Shown: in pieces, positions 53,485 through 62,055 of the stretch | Numbering within the stretch: the first letter of the stretch is position 1 | Layout: every line of letters begins with the position of its first letter | Origin: Butyricimonas virosa | GTDB taxonomy: Bacteria; Bacteroidota; Bacteroidia; Bacteroidales; Marinifilaceae | Assembly (NCBI RefSeq): GCF_025148635.1 | Contig: NZ_CP102269.1 | Location: forward strand, 868,001-932,000 | DNA length: 64,000 bases | Direction of reading: 5' to 3' | Program-made: the position numbers and the translations under genes | Notes under the pieces: model-generated | What the model saw: only the letters and a program-made list of their open reading frames with translations | Told to the model about the DNA's origin: nothing | The model's database searches: none

Positions 53485-54491
53485 TCTTGAATCTCATTGA
53501 CTCTAACTACCCAATCATTAATCTTTATCTCCGTTTTCAGCCACACGTGGTCAGCATCAAGAAAAAATAACATCGACCATTCGCTCTCCCGGTCCAAGAA
53601 TTCCTGTTTGTCCATATCTCTATGAAACTCACTCCTGAACGCCAACAAATAATTGTTCAATGGGATGTTCACTACCTCCCCGCCATCCGCTTTCCGGCGA
53701 ATCACGAGTTTCGGACTATTCTTGAGCATCAGCCGTGAAGTCGAGAACTCCGCATATGCCATGATAACCTCCTTGTTATTCCCCATCAATCCCGCCGAGA
53801 CTTGTCCTCTCGCCCAAGGCGTGTACACGATCTCCCCATTGGACACCAAATCATTATCACAAGCAAATAAAGTGTTGTCGTCCGTGATCTCGAAATCAAA
53901 ATCCTTATCATCCACCGGATCGCCGTTCATCTGTTGCAACATGATCCGGATATTATTCGTATTTTTCATCATCTCCACCACGCCCTCTTGATACAAGTCT
54001 GCCGTGGTGAGCGTAAGCTGTCCCCAATACATATCGTGCAATTTCTTCCGGTCGGGATTCGTCAAACAATCCTCGTCCATCCTTGCCTGTGCATCGTCAT
54101 ACTTGCTTCCCGCTGCCGGTGCCCGCACCATAGAAAAAGAACTTTTCTCACAAGCCATTCCCCCGTAAGCCACGAAGCGATACTTTCCCGGTGCCAAATC
54201 CAACGTCATCCGATAACTTTCATCCCGTAATTCAGGTCCCGTCACCACACGAGTATCCACGTAATTTCCTTCCTCATCGTATATATAAAGTGTCAAGCAA
54301 TCCACCTTTTTGGGGAAAGCATTGGCAAACTCCATGTTGTAGTCGTAGATAAAACGAAGCGATACTCCGTGTGCGCATGGGTCAAGATCTTCATATATAT
54401 TTTCGCACGAAGAGAAAGCAAAGCTCATCGATGCAACACAAAGTGCCGCACCGATGATTCTTGAAACTATATTTCGTTTTCTACTTTGCAT
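53481..54491 (-). CDS. FimB/Mfa2 family fimbrial anchor lipoprotein
   Basis: 336 residues, lipobox FAFSSC (Cys29), then ENIYEDLDPCAHGVSLRFIYDYNMEFANAF, the signature of the Mfa2/FimB family. Beta domains contain LTLYIYDEEGNYV and LDLAPGKYRFVAYGG. In Porphyromonas gingivalis, Mfa2 anchors and limits the length of the Mfa1 fimbria in the outer membrane. It follows the stalk subunit gene by 8 bp. Confidence 0.9.
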   Translation of the reverse strand: MQSRKRNIVSRIIGAALCVASMSFAFSSCENIYEDLDPCAHGVSLRFIYDYNMEFANAFPKKVDCLTLYIYDEEGNYVDTRVVTGPELRDESYRMTLDLAPGKYRFVAYGGMACEKSSFSMVRAPAAGSKYDDAQARMDEDCLTNPDRKKLHDMYWGQLTLTTADLYQEGVVEMMKNTNNIRIMLQQMNGDPVDDKDFDFEITDDNTLFACDNDLVSNGEIVYTPWARGQVSAGLMGNNKEVIMAYAEFSTSRLMLKNSPKLVIRRKADGGEVVNIPLNNYLLAFRSEFHRDMDKQEFLDRESEWSMLFFLDADHVWLKTEIKINDWVVRVNEIQE

Positions 54492-54499
54492 GTTAATTC

Positions 54500-56413
54500 T
54501 TAAAATTCAATATTATTTATACGAACCGTCCAAGGCAATACTTCCACGGAAAGCGTCAAGTAAACATCGCCACTTTCATCCGGATCATCCGGATCTACGG
54601 GATCCGGATCGTTATCCGAGATTCGCGGATGACCGAGTTTATTTATTCCCGTAACTGCTAGCTTGTAAACATTATTACGTACCACGGCAAACTCCATCGG
54701 TCCCATTTGCCCGAGTTTTCCATTATCGTTATGGCGGTTCCAATAGAAATAATAACAATAATACCCGGGATCACTACCCTCTTCATTACTAGACTGGTAA
54801 ATGGTAAACAAGGATTCTACCGCAGCCTTTCTGAAGCTATCCCAATACGCATTATTATTTATGTTATTTTCATGCCATTGACACCATAAATAATCAGGAC
54901 TCTCATGATCATTACTATATACTGCCGCTTTCTTTACGTCACCATCTTCCTCTACACAAATATCTTCCGCATTTGTAGGCGTTCCAAATACAGCCTTATA
55001 AAATTCTCTGCTAGCCCCAGATTCTAACGCTGCAGCACGAACTTCTTTCCAAGTCACATAAATATTCGTCAAATACGTATAGAGTATTTTATCTTTCATG
55101 GGATCCCCCGTAACATCTTTAAGTGCCTGTACCAAAGAAGATTTCTGATCCGCACCTTCGGGTACAACCATTTTACCTTTAAAAACAATACCGGTAGAAA
55201 GCCCTTGTTTTTGCCGTGTTGCCCCAGGTATAGTATTTTCCGTTACATAACGCCAAATCTTATATTCTTTTTTATTATAATTATCTTCTGTACCCTTCAA
55301 TACATCAGCAATATCATAAGTATCCCATTGTCCGCGTGCCGCCACATCTATTTTCCACACACCATCAGTCACATTTCCAAGAGGATACATGAAATGCTCC
55401 TCATAAGTATTTACATCAACATCCGTCACTTTTTTATAATCGTAATCTGTGTCTACCACGTAGTTCCCTGCAGTTTCTACTCCACAAATATTCCAACCTT
55501 CCTTCTCTCCATTTTCAGAGACACGGCGCAAGTAATAGAATTCCTTACTCATGTTCACCAATGCTATCTTTTGCAATTGAATTTGCATGATGGTTTGATC
55601 ATTTCTTTTGACAACATTATAAGTATTATCCCCAACTTCACTTGCATCTTTAAAATCAAAACGAGCGACAGAACGTTCCACTTTTATAGCCCCAGGGTTA
55701 TTAACTTCTTTATCGGTACCATTACCGTTATTCCCGGACAAATCGAACGCTTTACTCTCGGATGTGTAATCATTCCAATAATCCAATCTTTTAGGTAATT
55801 TCTTTTTCGCAATTACGGCATTAGACATCAAAAAACTTTCTTTTTTCCAAATCTCTTCCGAAACTTTGGCAACCGCATTCACCCACTCTGTTGACCCCTG
55901 TGTTGCTGCAGTAATTACAGTTTTCAAGTCCTGCGTGGGATTACAGAATACATAAACGTGAATTTCATCGTTTTTCAAATTCCCGTTGGGATCTACATTA
56001 TCCTTAGAATAATAACCACCCAATATCGATTTACTGATTTTTTTAGTCGTGTTGAAAGATGACTCCGTCAATACTTTTATGGCGTTATTCGTTTCCTCCA
56101 CGATACTATGAGCGATAAATTTGTCATCTGTTGTTGCCAACACGAGCAAAACCTCTCCCACGTTGTTCTCGTAGTCCTTTCCCTCTTCAGTTCCATCCGT
56201 ACTGGTTCCATAATCTCCATTGTCCGGTGTGTTCGTTTCACTACGAGCGATCCCTCCCCCGGCAGGAAGCTGTACCGATACATTCATGTAAACGGCATCT
56301 TTAGATCCATTCAATTCTCCGTCTGAATCATCACCTGTAAGGGTGTCATTGCTACACCCGGCGAACAGACCCATCACGAGAATGCTCGCGAAATAATTCC
56401 ACATTCTTTTCAT
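54500..56413 (-). CDS. Mfa1 family major fimbrillin
   Basis: About 637 residues from ATG 56413 (an upstream start at 56440 would overlap the previous gene). Lipobox MGLFAGC; the family features are KDAVYMNVSVQLP near the N-terminus and the C-terminal MEFAVVRNNVYKLAVTGINKLGHP...DVYLTLSVEVLPWTVRINNIEF, typical for Mfa1_C. It should be exported as lipoprotein, processed and polymerised into the fimbrial shaft by strand exchange. An acidic PVDPDDPDESGD linker precedes the last strand. It is the third gene of the operon. Confidence 0.9.
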   Translation of the reverse strand: MKRMWNYFASILVMGLFAGCSNDTLTGDDSDGELNGSKDAVYMNVSVQLPAGGGIARSETNTPDNGDYGTSTDGTEEGKDYENNVGEVLLVLATTDDKFIAHSIVEETNNAIKVLTESSFNTTKKISKSILGGYYSKDNVDPNGNLKNDEIHVYVFCNPTQDLKTVITAATQGSTEWVNAVAKVSEEIWKKESFLMSNAVIAKKKLPKRLDYWNDYTSESKAFDLSGNNGNGTDKEVNNPGAIKVERSVARFDFKDASEVGDNTYNVVKRNDQTIMQIQLQKIALVNMSKEFYYLRRVSENGEKEGWNICGVETAGNYVVDTDYDYKKVTDVDVNTYEEHFMYPLGNVTDGVWKIDVAARGQWDTYDIADVLKGTEDNYNKKEYKIWRYVTENTIPGATRQKQGLSTGIVFKGKMVVPEGADQKSSLVQALKDVTGDPMKDKILYTYLTNIYVTWKEVRAAALESGASREFYKAVFGTPTNAEDICVEEDGDVKKAAVYSNDHESPDYLWCQWHENNINNNAYWDSFRKAAVESLFTIYQSSNEEGSDPGYYCYYFYWNRHNDNGKLGQMGPMEFAVVRNNVYKLAVTGINKLGHPRISDNDPDPVDPDDPDESGDVYLTLSVEVLPWTVRINNIEF

Positions 56414-56423
56414 TTTTTTACTT

Positions 56424-57845
56424 TTATTTAAACTGGTCATTTTTTACTTCTTCTATTTGGCGTAGGGCATCTTCAGCCTCGGCTATACCACCTCGAGCTG
56501 CCTCAGCGAAAAGCCTCATTGCCGAATCATAATCTCCCGAAAGAGCAGCATAAACCCCTCGGGCATAAACCGCTTCTCCGCAATCGCCTGCCTTATCCAA
56601 GTAACGAGCTGCCCCCTTTAAGTCGCCCTTTACCATGGCAGCATTAGCGGCATTCAGGTTAGCAACCTCGTCCCCCGGAAACATTCGTACTGCAATTTCG
56701 AAAGCTTCGTTGTACTCGTCGCTACCCGGCTCCAGATCCTGCACCGCAATATACAACTCGCGTAAGCTGAGTTTCTGCGGCCGTGTTTTCATGATTCTTC
56801 TGATTTCTGCAACATCCGTGTAAGTACGCACTACGTATTGCACCACATAATCCGAATGCCTGAGACCGGGGTACACGTTTTGTAAAAGGAATCGATAATC
56901 TTCCGGATAAGTCGATTTTATAACCTTCTCCTTGGCATCCGGCTCCATCTCTGAACGGATTAGCGCCAGTATCGCATCACGATTTTTCAAATTCGTTCTG
57001 TCCACGTATGCCTCCAACCCGAACCAATCTTCCGGCTCGTAAGATGTCAAGATGACGCTATCCGGGAAATGGTACAACTCCCGCACATACGTTTTCAACG
57101 TTGCCGTTCTTCCTTTAGCAAGACGGGTATTATTAGCATAAGTACCCTCGGGAGAGGCATACCCCTTGATGCTTAATGAAGTTATACGAACATCCGGATC
57201 ATTCCGCACCACGTCTATTGTCTGCCTGATCTTTTGTAATTCCACCGGGTTCTTCCGGTAATCTTCGTAAATCTCCGTACGATTCACGGGGAAATCAATA
57301 TAAGCCGACCCTTTCACCTCACGAACCTTCACGGGCTCAATATCAGGGGGCAAATAAACAAACACGGGCGTGTAAACTTTCGGTTCAAACCGGAATAACG
57401 TCACGCGATCATCCTCTCCCGTCTCCTCACCTCGACAACCACACGAACTCTCATCCATCACAAGCGTTGCCGTCGACATCCAACTTTCAAAAGGGATCAC
57501 CGCACGATAATTAATAATCCCCGTCTTACCTGCACGTTCCAAAATAACTTCGTCCATAACAGAAGTATTACGCAAATGATAATAATAGCGATTTCTTCCC
57601 GCAACAATCACAAACGGAAGTTGAACACTATCTTGCTCCCCTCTCAACATCGGTACAAGGAGTAATTCACGATTACTGGCAACATCCAAAGCTGACACAT
57701 CCACGGTCATTGAAACAAATAAGGAATTCTCCCCACGTACCACATCAATATCCCTTATCTCCCCTCGACCATCAGCGAATTTTTGTCCATATACGCTTGC
57801 CATACACAATAATGACAACAAGCTTAAACACCATATTTTTCTCAT
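56424..57845 (-). CDS. DUF3868 fimbria-associated protein with OmpA-like domain and TPR tail
   Basis: 473 residues from ATG 57845. Signal peptide (LSLLSLLCMASVYGQ); an N-terminal DUF3868 domain (about 20-150); an OmpA-like domain (SAYIDFPVNRTEIYEDYRKNPVELQKIRQTID...ITSLSIKGYASPEGTYANNTRLAKGRTATLKTYV) that may bind peptidoglycan; and a helical TPR-like tail (VANLNAANAAMVKGDLKGAARYLDKAGD). It probably ties the fimbrial base to the cell wall. Its 3' end overlaps the alternative start of the stalk gene, and its ATG comes 11 bp after the DUF3575 stop. Confidence 0.85.
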   Translation of the reverse strand: MRKIWCLSLLSLLCMASVYGQKFADGRGEIRDIDVVRGENSLFVSMTVDVSALDVASNRELLLVPMLRGEQDSVQLPFVIVAGRNRYYYHLRNTSVMDEVILERAGKTGIINYRAVIPFESWMSTATLVMDESSCGCRGEETGEDDRVTLFRFEPKVYTPVFVYLPPDIEPVKVREVKGSAYIDFPVNRTEIYEDYRKNPVELQKIRQTIDVVRNDPDVRITSLSIKGYASPEGTYANNTRLAKGRTATLKTYVRELYHFPDSVILTSYEPEDWFGLEAYVDRTNLKNRDAILALIRSEMEPDAKEKVIKSTYPEDYRFLLQNVYPGLRHSDYVVQYVVRTYTDVAEIRRIMKTRPQKLSLRELYIAVQDLEPGSDEYNEAFEIAVRMFPGDEVANLNAANAAMVKGDLKGAARYLDKAGDCGEAVYARGVYAALSGDYDSAMRLFAEAARGGIAEAEDALRQIEEVKNDQFK

Positions 57846-57855
57846 AATCGTCTTT

Positions 57856-58440
57856 TTAAAACAAGTAAACAAAGTTCAAAGCCGCCTTCGTAGGTCCCAC
57901 ATAATGATGCGTTCGATCTTTTGCCATTCTCGTACCACATGAAGCACAGGGGTAAACATCATAACGCGTATAAACATACCCAAAACCTATTTCCGCCTCG
58001 AAATTCCAATGCCTGGAAAGTATCCACGAATAACCATAAGCAGCCCCGATTCCAAGAAACCATCCCTGATAACGACGATCCTTCAAGTGAGAGAAATCCG
58101 ACCCCAAAAAAGAAATATTGTTTTTTAACTTTCCGACATTGTATTTTCCACCTAAAAGATGGCCACCCAAAAAATGCCCAGAAAAACGGTCACAAAACCA
58201 ATAACGGGCCTCCGGCTGCACAAGGCAATGCTTCCACTTACGATCCCCCGAGAAAGTCCACCCGTTATAATTACCAGAAACATCAAACGTCCACTTTGGA
58301 GCGAGACAAAACTCTATCCCAAGGTTTATCGTCGCTGTTGCATCATATAACAAATTACTCTTTACGGCAACTTTTTGACACCTTGCTCCCACGCCGAGAA
58401 ACAAACATGAAAACAAGACTACATAAAATCTTAGATTCAT
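57856..58440 (-). CDS. DUF3575 outer-membrane protein of the fimbrial operon
   Basis: 194 residues, signal peptide ending GARC/QK, then KVAVKSNLLYDATATINLGIEFCLAPKWTFDVSGNYNGW, the DUF3575 signature. Alternating strands with aromatic belts (EARYWFCDRFSGHFLGGHLLGG; GAAYGYSWILSRHWNFEAEIGFGYVYTRYD) and a terminal Phe suggest a small 8-strand outer-membrane barrel. DUF3575 genes regularly head Mfa/Fim-type operons. It is the first gene; the region upstream carries the candidate invertible promoter. Confidence 0.88.
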   Translation of the reverse strand: MNLRFYVVLFSCLFLGVGARCQKVAVKSNLLYDATATINLGIEFCLAPKWTFDVSGNYNGWTFSGDRKWKHCLVQPEARYWFCDRFSGHFLGGHLLGGKYNVGKLKNNISFLGSDFSHLKDRRYQGWFLGIGAAYGYSWILSRHWNFEAEIGFGYVYTRYDVYPCASCGTRMAKDRTHHYVGPTKAALNFVYLF

Positions 58441-58536
58441 CTTCTTTATATTTAAATTGCTATTACGCCTTCATTTCATTTACACGCCCTCACACCTGTA
58501 AATGATTATTGTCTGAACCAATAACTCTACACAAAC
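58441..58536. other. Leader of the fimbrial operon
   Basis: I searched the minus strand for TAnnTTTG and found none between the ATG (58440) and the inverted repeat (58537). The region would be the 5' UTR if the promoter element upstream is inverted. With 58537-58987 it forms a gene-free stretch of about 550 bp. Confidence 0.45.
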
Positions 58537-58566
58537 AATCTCTTTAAACGTTCGTTTAAAGAGATT
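58537..58566. repeat. Left inverted repeat of the candidate invertible promoter (perfect 30-bp palindrome)
   Basis: Arms AATCTCTTTAAACG and CGTTTAAAGAGATT are perfect around TT. The core AAACGTTCGTTT (58546-58557) resembles ARACGTTCGT, which I recall as the core of Mpi-type serine-invertase sites in Bacteroides fragilis. Confidence 0.7.
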
Positions 58567-58636
58567 TGGAAAATGGAATAAAAAGTAATATTTTATAATT
58601 GTTACTTGTTTTGTATATCAGATTATTACATAAAGT

Positions 58637-58667
58637 TTTGATTTGTGCGATAATGGTATTATCTTTG
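58637..58667 (+). promoter_or_regulatory. Promoter inside the candidate invertible segment, now pointing away from the fimbrial operon
   Basis: TTTG (58637-58640), 19-bp spacer, TATCTTTG (58660-58667): an exact Bacteroidota consensus. No protein gene on the plus strand follows within 3 kb. Inversion between the flanking repeats would place it on the minus strand with start near 58557, about 117 bp before the first fimbrial gene. Confidence 0.75.
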
Positions 58668-58669
58668 TG

Positions 58670-58691
58670 TCATAAAACGAAGGTTTTAAGA
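58670..58691. repeat. Right inverted repeat of the candidate invertible promoter
   Basis: Core AAACGAAGGTTT (58675-58686) differs at one of 12 positions from the reverse complement of the left core; over 22 bp the match is 18. The reverse strand reads AAACCTTCGT. Confidence 0.65.
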
Positions 58692-58987
58692 TACACAAAT
58701 AAATATTAAATTGTTCCGCTAGCATTATATCCACTCATATTACAAAAACACTTTTGTTATTTTAACACAATATAGCATCAATTACGCCTAAATCATATAA
58801 CATACCTTTCCCATGAGAAAAAGTGATTTTTCTCGCCACACATTTTCACAAGCAACTTTCTCGATTTTCTTGACGACGTTAACGGAGTGATCCCGAAGAA
58901 ATCATCCAATTCGAACCAACCATTCTTCACTTCCACAGGCATAGCTTCGAGCCCACGAAAAAGTAAGAAATATTGTAATGCAAAATA
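58692..58987. other. Gene-free stretch between invertible segment and cobS
   Basis: It contains a 25-codon plus-strand ORF (58813-58890, MRKSDFSRHTFSQATFSIFL...) and a perfect 8-bp inverted repeat GAGAAAAA/TTTTTCTC (58815-58834) within it. I do not recognise either as a gene or terminator with confidence. Confidence 0.35.
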
Positions 58988-59749
58988 TTAAAACAAAAAT
59001 TGATGACGACACCAGATCACCAAAACACTTAAATAAAAAACCTGTTCAATAATCAACACGGATGCACCGCAACAATCTCCCGTGTATCCCCCGATCTTGA
59101 TTTTTAGGAAAAAACGTAACCCGATAGCAGTCAACATTGCGGGAATCATTGCGAAGCAAAAACTCGCATCCTTTAAAAAGAAAAAGGGAATCAACGTGAC
59201 TATCCCCACAATCACAAATATTAACGTACGCACCTTACTATAAACAAGCTTCGTCTTGCTCTCCTCTTCTTTCCGAACATAAGGTAAAGTGTTTATCATC
59301 ACGGCTGCACAAAGTTTGGAAAAACAATCCGCAGCAATCACGATCGGGAAGATCATGGCCGGATCGAAACTAGACAACAGAGTATAATATAGTATAAAAT
59401 AAAGAACCAGCCCTATCGTCCCGTAACACCCGATATGCGAATCTTTCATAATGGCTAAAATCTTATCTTTAGAAGTTCCTCCTCCAAATCCATCAAAGAA
59501 ATCTGCCAATCCATCTTCATGCAATGCTCCTGTCAATAAAACTCGGGTAATAATAGCTAAAATACACGCCACTTCTAAAGGAACGACTTGAGCAGCTACC
59601 CATAAAACACCTCCCGTTGCGGTTCCCGTTAGGAAACCAACTAAAGGCCAGTATTTAATAACATCCGTGAAATAACGCTTGTCCACGTTCACGATCCGCC
59701 ACAAGGGCAGTCGGGTAAACATCATAATCGCCGCCAAAAGAGAACGCAT
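58988..59749 (-). CDS. cobS: Adenosylcobinamide-GDP ribazoletransferase (cobalamin synthase)
   Basis: 253 residues, with 5-7 hydrophobic helices. The N-terminus MRSLLAAIMMFTRLPL, the acidic motif LHEDGLADFFDGFGGG and SHIGCYGTIGLVLYFILYY, and the later GGYTGDCCGAS are the CobS signatures; the Asp residues bind Mg2+. It joins AdoCbi-GDP with alpha-ribazole (or its phosphate) at the membrane. Separated from cobT by a 120-bp gap with AT-rich repeats, but same strand and pathway. Confidence 0.96.
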   Translation of the reverse strand: MRSLLAAIMMFTRLPLWRIVNVDKRYFTDVIKYWPLVGFLTGTATGGVLWVAAQVVPLEVACILAIITRVLLTGALHEDGLADFFDGFGGGTSKDKILAIMKDSHIGCYGTIGLVLYFILYYTLLSSFDPAMIFPIVIAADCFSKLCAAVMINTLPYVRKEEESKTKLVYSKVRTLIFVIVGIVTLIPFFFLKDASFCFAMIPAMLTAIGLRFFLKIKIGGYTGDCCGASVLIIEQVFYLSVLVIWCRHQFLF

Positions 59750-59754
59750 ACTAA

Positions 59755-59790
59755 TTTTAGATTTAATGATTTTAAATTTTAAATTTCAAC
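59755..59790. repeat. AT-rich intergenic repeat between cobT and cobS
   Basis: ATTTTAGATTTAATGATTTT and TAAATTTTAAATTTCAA are variants of the repeats seen at 34011, 35162 and 63249. Confidence 0.4.
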
Positions 59791-59869
59791 CGCACAAGAC
59801 AGACACATAACTACCCCCTCCTGTGCAAGGAGAGTTAGAGGGGGGAGTCTTTTCATTTTCAACTTTCAA

Positions 59870-60910
59870 TTACTTAAAGTATTTCGTTACCGCCGCTGCC
59901 TTGAAAGAAGCCATTTCATTGATCATATTTACGGCTGAAACAAGCAAGGGATAAGCACAAATGGCTCCCGTTCCTTCTCCCAAACGTAAACCAAGATTTA
60001 ACAAAGGTTCGGCACCCAAATAATCCAACACCAATTTATGCCCGCATTCATCCCCTTGGTGACCGTAGATGCAATAATCCGTTAAGGCTGGATACAAAGC
60101 TTTCCCAGCAAGTACACAATTTGTCATGATAAAACCATCCACGATAATTACCATACCCAACTCGGCAGCACGCAACATACCTCCCACGGCAGCCACCATT
60201 TCGAAACCTCCAAAATAACGGATAATATCTTTCGGAGTTCCATCTCCCTTGTAATTTTCCATACAACGCTTCAACACACTATATTTGTGCTCAACGCCTT
60301 CCCGAGACAATCCACTCCCCGCACCCACGCAATCACTCAACGGAATCCCCGTTAGGTAAGTCATCCACATGGAAGAAGAAGAAGTATTGGCTATTCCCAT
60401 TTCCCCGAAACTCACCACGTTTGAACCCTCATCATATACCATATCCACAATCTCCACACCGATCTCGATTGCCCGATCAAATTCTTCCGGGGTCATGGCA
60501 GCCTCGTACAAATAATTTGAAGTTCCCTTACGGATTTTACGATCAATCAGCCCCTCCATAGGTTCGAAATCCGCATTTACCCCACAATCTACCAATTTAA
60601 TCTCGAAATGGTGCTGACGAGAAAACATATTCACCCCGGCACCTCCTTTGATAAAATTAAAAATCATCTGAGCGGTCACCTCGGGTGCCGAAAAACTAAC
60701 CCCTTCTTTCACAATCCCGTGATCGGCAGCAAAAATAATATTCTGGGGGTTCCTCAACTCCGGGGAAAGCGTTTGCTGTATCAACCCGATCTGGTGTGCT
60801 GTTTTTTCGAGTAATCCCAAAGACCCTTTGGGCTTGGTCAAATTATTAATCTTATCTATCAAAGCCTCCGACAAAGCCTTGTCAGTCTCTTTTATTGCAA
60901 AACTTCTCAT
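59870..60910 (-). CDS. cobT: Nicotinate-nucleotide--dimethylbenzimidazole phosphoribosyltransferase
   Basis: 346 residues, normal length. Motifs: KPKGSLGLLE near the start, FAADHGIVKEGVS, FIKGGAGVNMFSR, GEMGIANTSSSS, GFIMTNCVLAG, HQGDECGH and LRLGEGTGA with the catalytic Glu312 (equivalent of Glu317 in Salmonella CobT). It makes alpha-ribazole phosphate from a lower-ligand base and NaMN. 24 bp downstream of cobU. Confidence 0.97.
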   Translation of the reverse strand: MRSFAIKETDKALSEALIDKINNLTKPKGSLGLLEKTAHQIGLIQQTLSPELRNPQNIIFAADHGIVKEGVSFSAPEVTAQMIFNFIKGGAGVNMFSRQHHFEIKLVDCGVNADFEPMEGLIDRKIRKGTSNYLYEAAMTPEEFDRAIEIGVEIVDMVYDEGSNVVSFGEMGIANTSSSSMWMTYLTGIPLSDCVGAGSGLSREGVEHKYSVLKRCMENYKGDGTPKDIIRYFGGFEMVAAVGGMLRAAELGMVIIVDGFIMTNCVLAGKALYPALTDYCIYGHQGDECGHKLVLDYLGAEPLLNLGLRLGEGTGAICAYPLLVSAVNMINEMASFKAAAVTKYFK

Positions 60911-60934
60911 ATAATTGAAAATTAAATTACCATT

Positions 60935-61450
60935 TTATTTTACTCGCATAGCTATTCCGGAAATCATCAAGACAACTTCGTCCGCTCGACTTCCTATATA
61001 TTGATTCACCCATCCCTGCAAATCTGTGAATCGTCGCTGAACAGGGTCAACAGAAACTCCCCCCATTCCGATTTCGTTCGTGACAAAAATAAACGTCGCC
61101 TCCTGCCCGGTGAACCGGTCAAACTCTTCCTTTATCTCTCGCAAAGACTTATCCACGTCGGAATCATTGTCAAAAAAGAAATTGGTACTCCACAAGGTCA
61201 CGCAATCAATGACCACGACCCGCCCCGACACGTCACATTGACTAATCACTTTTTCTTCTTCCAAATTGGTCCATTGCGGTCCCCGGTCCTGTTGATGACG
61301 TCTCACCCGTTCCCGGAATTCATCATCCCACACCCTCGAAGTAGCCAGATAAACGGGATTCTCTGCCAACTTTAGCGCAAACTCTTGAGCATAACGACTT
61401 TTCCCAGATCTTTGTCCTCCCGTAACTAAAATTATTTTTCTTTTCATCAT
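60935..61450 (-). CDS. cobU: Bifunctional adenosylcobinamide kinase/guanylyltransferase
   Basis: 171 residues. P-loop GGQRSGKS at 11-18; VYLATSRVWDDEFRERVRRHQQDRG contains the catalytic His; VVVIDCVTLW and FVTNEIGMGGVSVDPVQRRFTDLQGWVNQ are family motifs. It phosphorylates and guanylylates adenosylcobinamide. First of cobU-cobT-cobS on the minus strand. Two adjacent ATGs (61450, 61447) are equally possible. Confidence 0.97.
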   Translation of the reverse strand: MMKRKIILVTGGQRSGKSRYAQEFALKLAENPVYLATSRVWDDEFRERVRRHQQDRGPQWTNLEEEKVISQCDVSGRVVVIDCVTLWSTNFFFDNDSDVDKSLREIKEEFDRFTGQEATFIFVTNEIGMGGVSVDPVQRRFTDLQGWVNQYIGSRADEVVLMISGIAMRVK

Positions 61451-61511
61451 GACGACAAATTTCTCTGTTTTTTCAAGAAATACAAAGTAATATTACGAAA
61501 AATCTACAACT

Positions 61512-61907
61512 TTATTTCCGGCTCCATCCCAACAAGCCATCCACGATGATTCCCAGCAAAACTCCCACAGTATAACACAGAATATCACTCCACAAAAAAC
61601 CGAATCCCAAGACCAAACCTCCTAACGCAGTCGCCCGGATGGCGTCAATCCAAGGAGCATGATACAATTGGCTGATCTCGATCAGGTAGGAAAAGACCAA
61701 TGCCAACACACAAGCCACCCTTTTCCTCATATTCACAAATAGGAAACGACACCCGAAATACACCATCATAGCCCATAAAACATCCCCTAGGTATAATTTC
61801 ACGAAATCAAGCGTGCAAGCACTCATTTTCCGGGAAAGCAATCCCAGCATAACCACGAAAAGGGTTAACAACAAATATTTCAACCGTTTATTCTTCATCC
61901 CTATCAT
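61512..61907 (-). CDS. DUF2809 membrane protein
   Basis: About 131 residues from ATG 61907 (61898 also possible). The frame extends to 61979 but a -7 box at 61932-61939 lies inside that extension. Four TM helices; LSRKMSACTLDFVKLYLGDVLWAMMVYFGCRFL and FSYLIEISQLYHAPWIDAIRATALGGLVLGFGF match DUF2809. Function unknown; placed between cobU and cobC, possibly only by chance. Confidence 0.85.
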   Translation of the reverse strand: MIGMKNKRLKYLLLTLFVVMLGLLSRKMSACTLDFVKLYLGDVLWAMMVYFGCRFLFVNMRKRVACVLALVFSYLIEISQLYHAPWIDAIRATALGGLVLGFGFLWSDILCYTVGVLLGIIVDGLLGWSRK

Positions 61908-61931
61908 ACATCCAACGTTTCCTTTTGACAA

Positions 61932-61939
61932 CAAATTTA
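61932..61939 (-). promoter_or_regulatory. -7 promoter element of the DUF2809 gene
   Basis: TAAATTTG on the minus strand fits TAnnTTTG; it decides for the short form of the protein. Confidence 0.45.
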
Positions 61940-62022
61940 GGAAGAATCTCCCATAATACCACGCCACACACAAAAACAATCAAGCACCCCGACAAATACT
62001 CTAAAGATTCAAAATTGTTTAC

Positions 62023-62030
62023 TAACTTTG
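62023..62030 (+). promoter_or_regulatory. -7 promoter element of the plus-strand cob genes
   Basis: TAACTTTG fits TAnnTTTG, 25 bp before the start of the phosphatase gene. Confidence 0.5.
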
Positions 62031-62055
62031 TGAGTTAGAAGTCTAAAAAGAAGTG

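Noticed and set aside
58813..58890. 25-codon gene downstream of the outward promoter
   Set aside because: Too short, no recognised motif, and it contains an 8-bp hairpin that may be structural; kept only as a note.
58441..58987. Cobalamin riboswitch for the cob genes
   Set aside because: I looked for the B12-box type sequence upstream of cobU and cobC and in this gap and did not find it.
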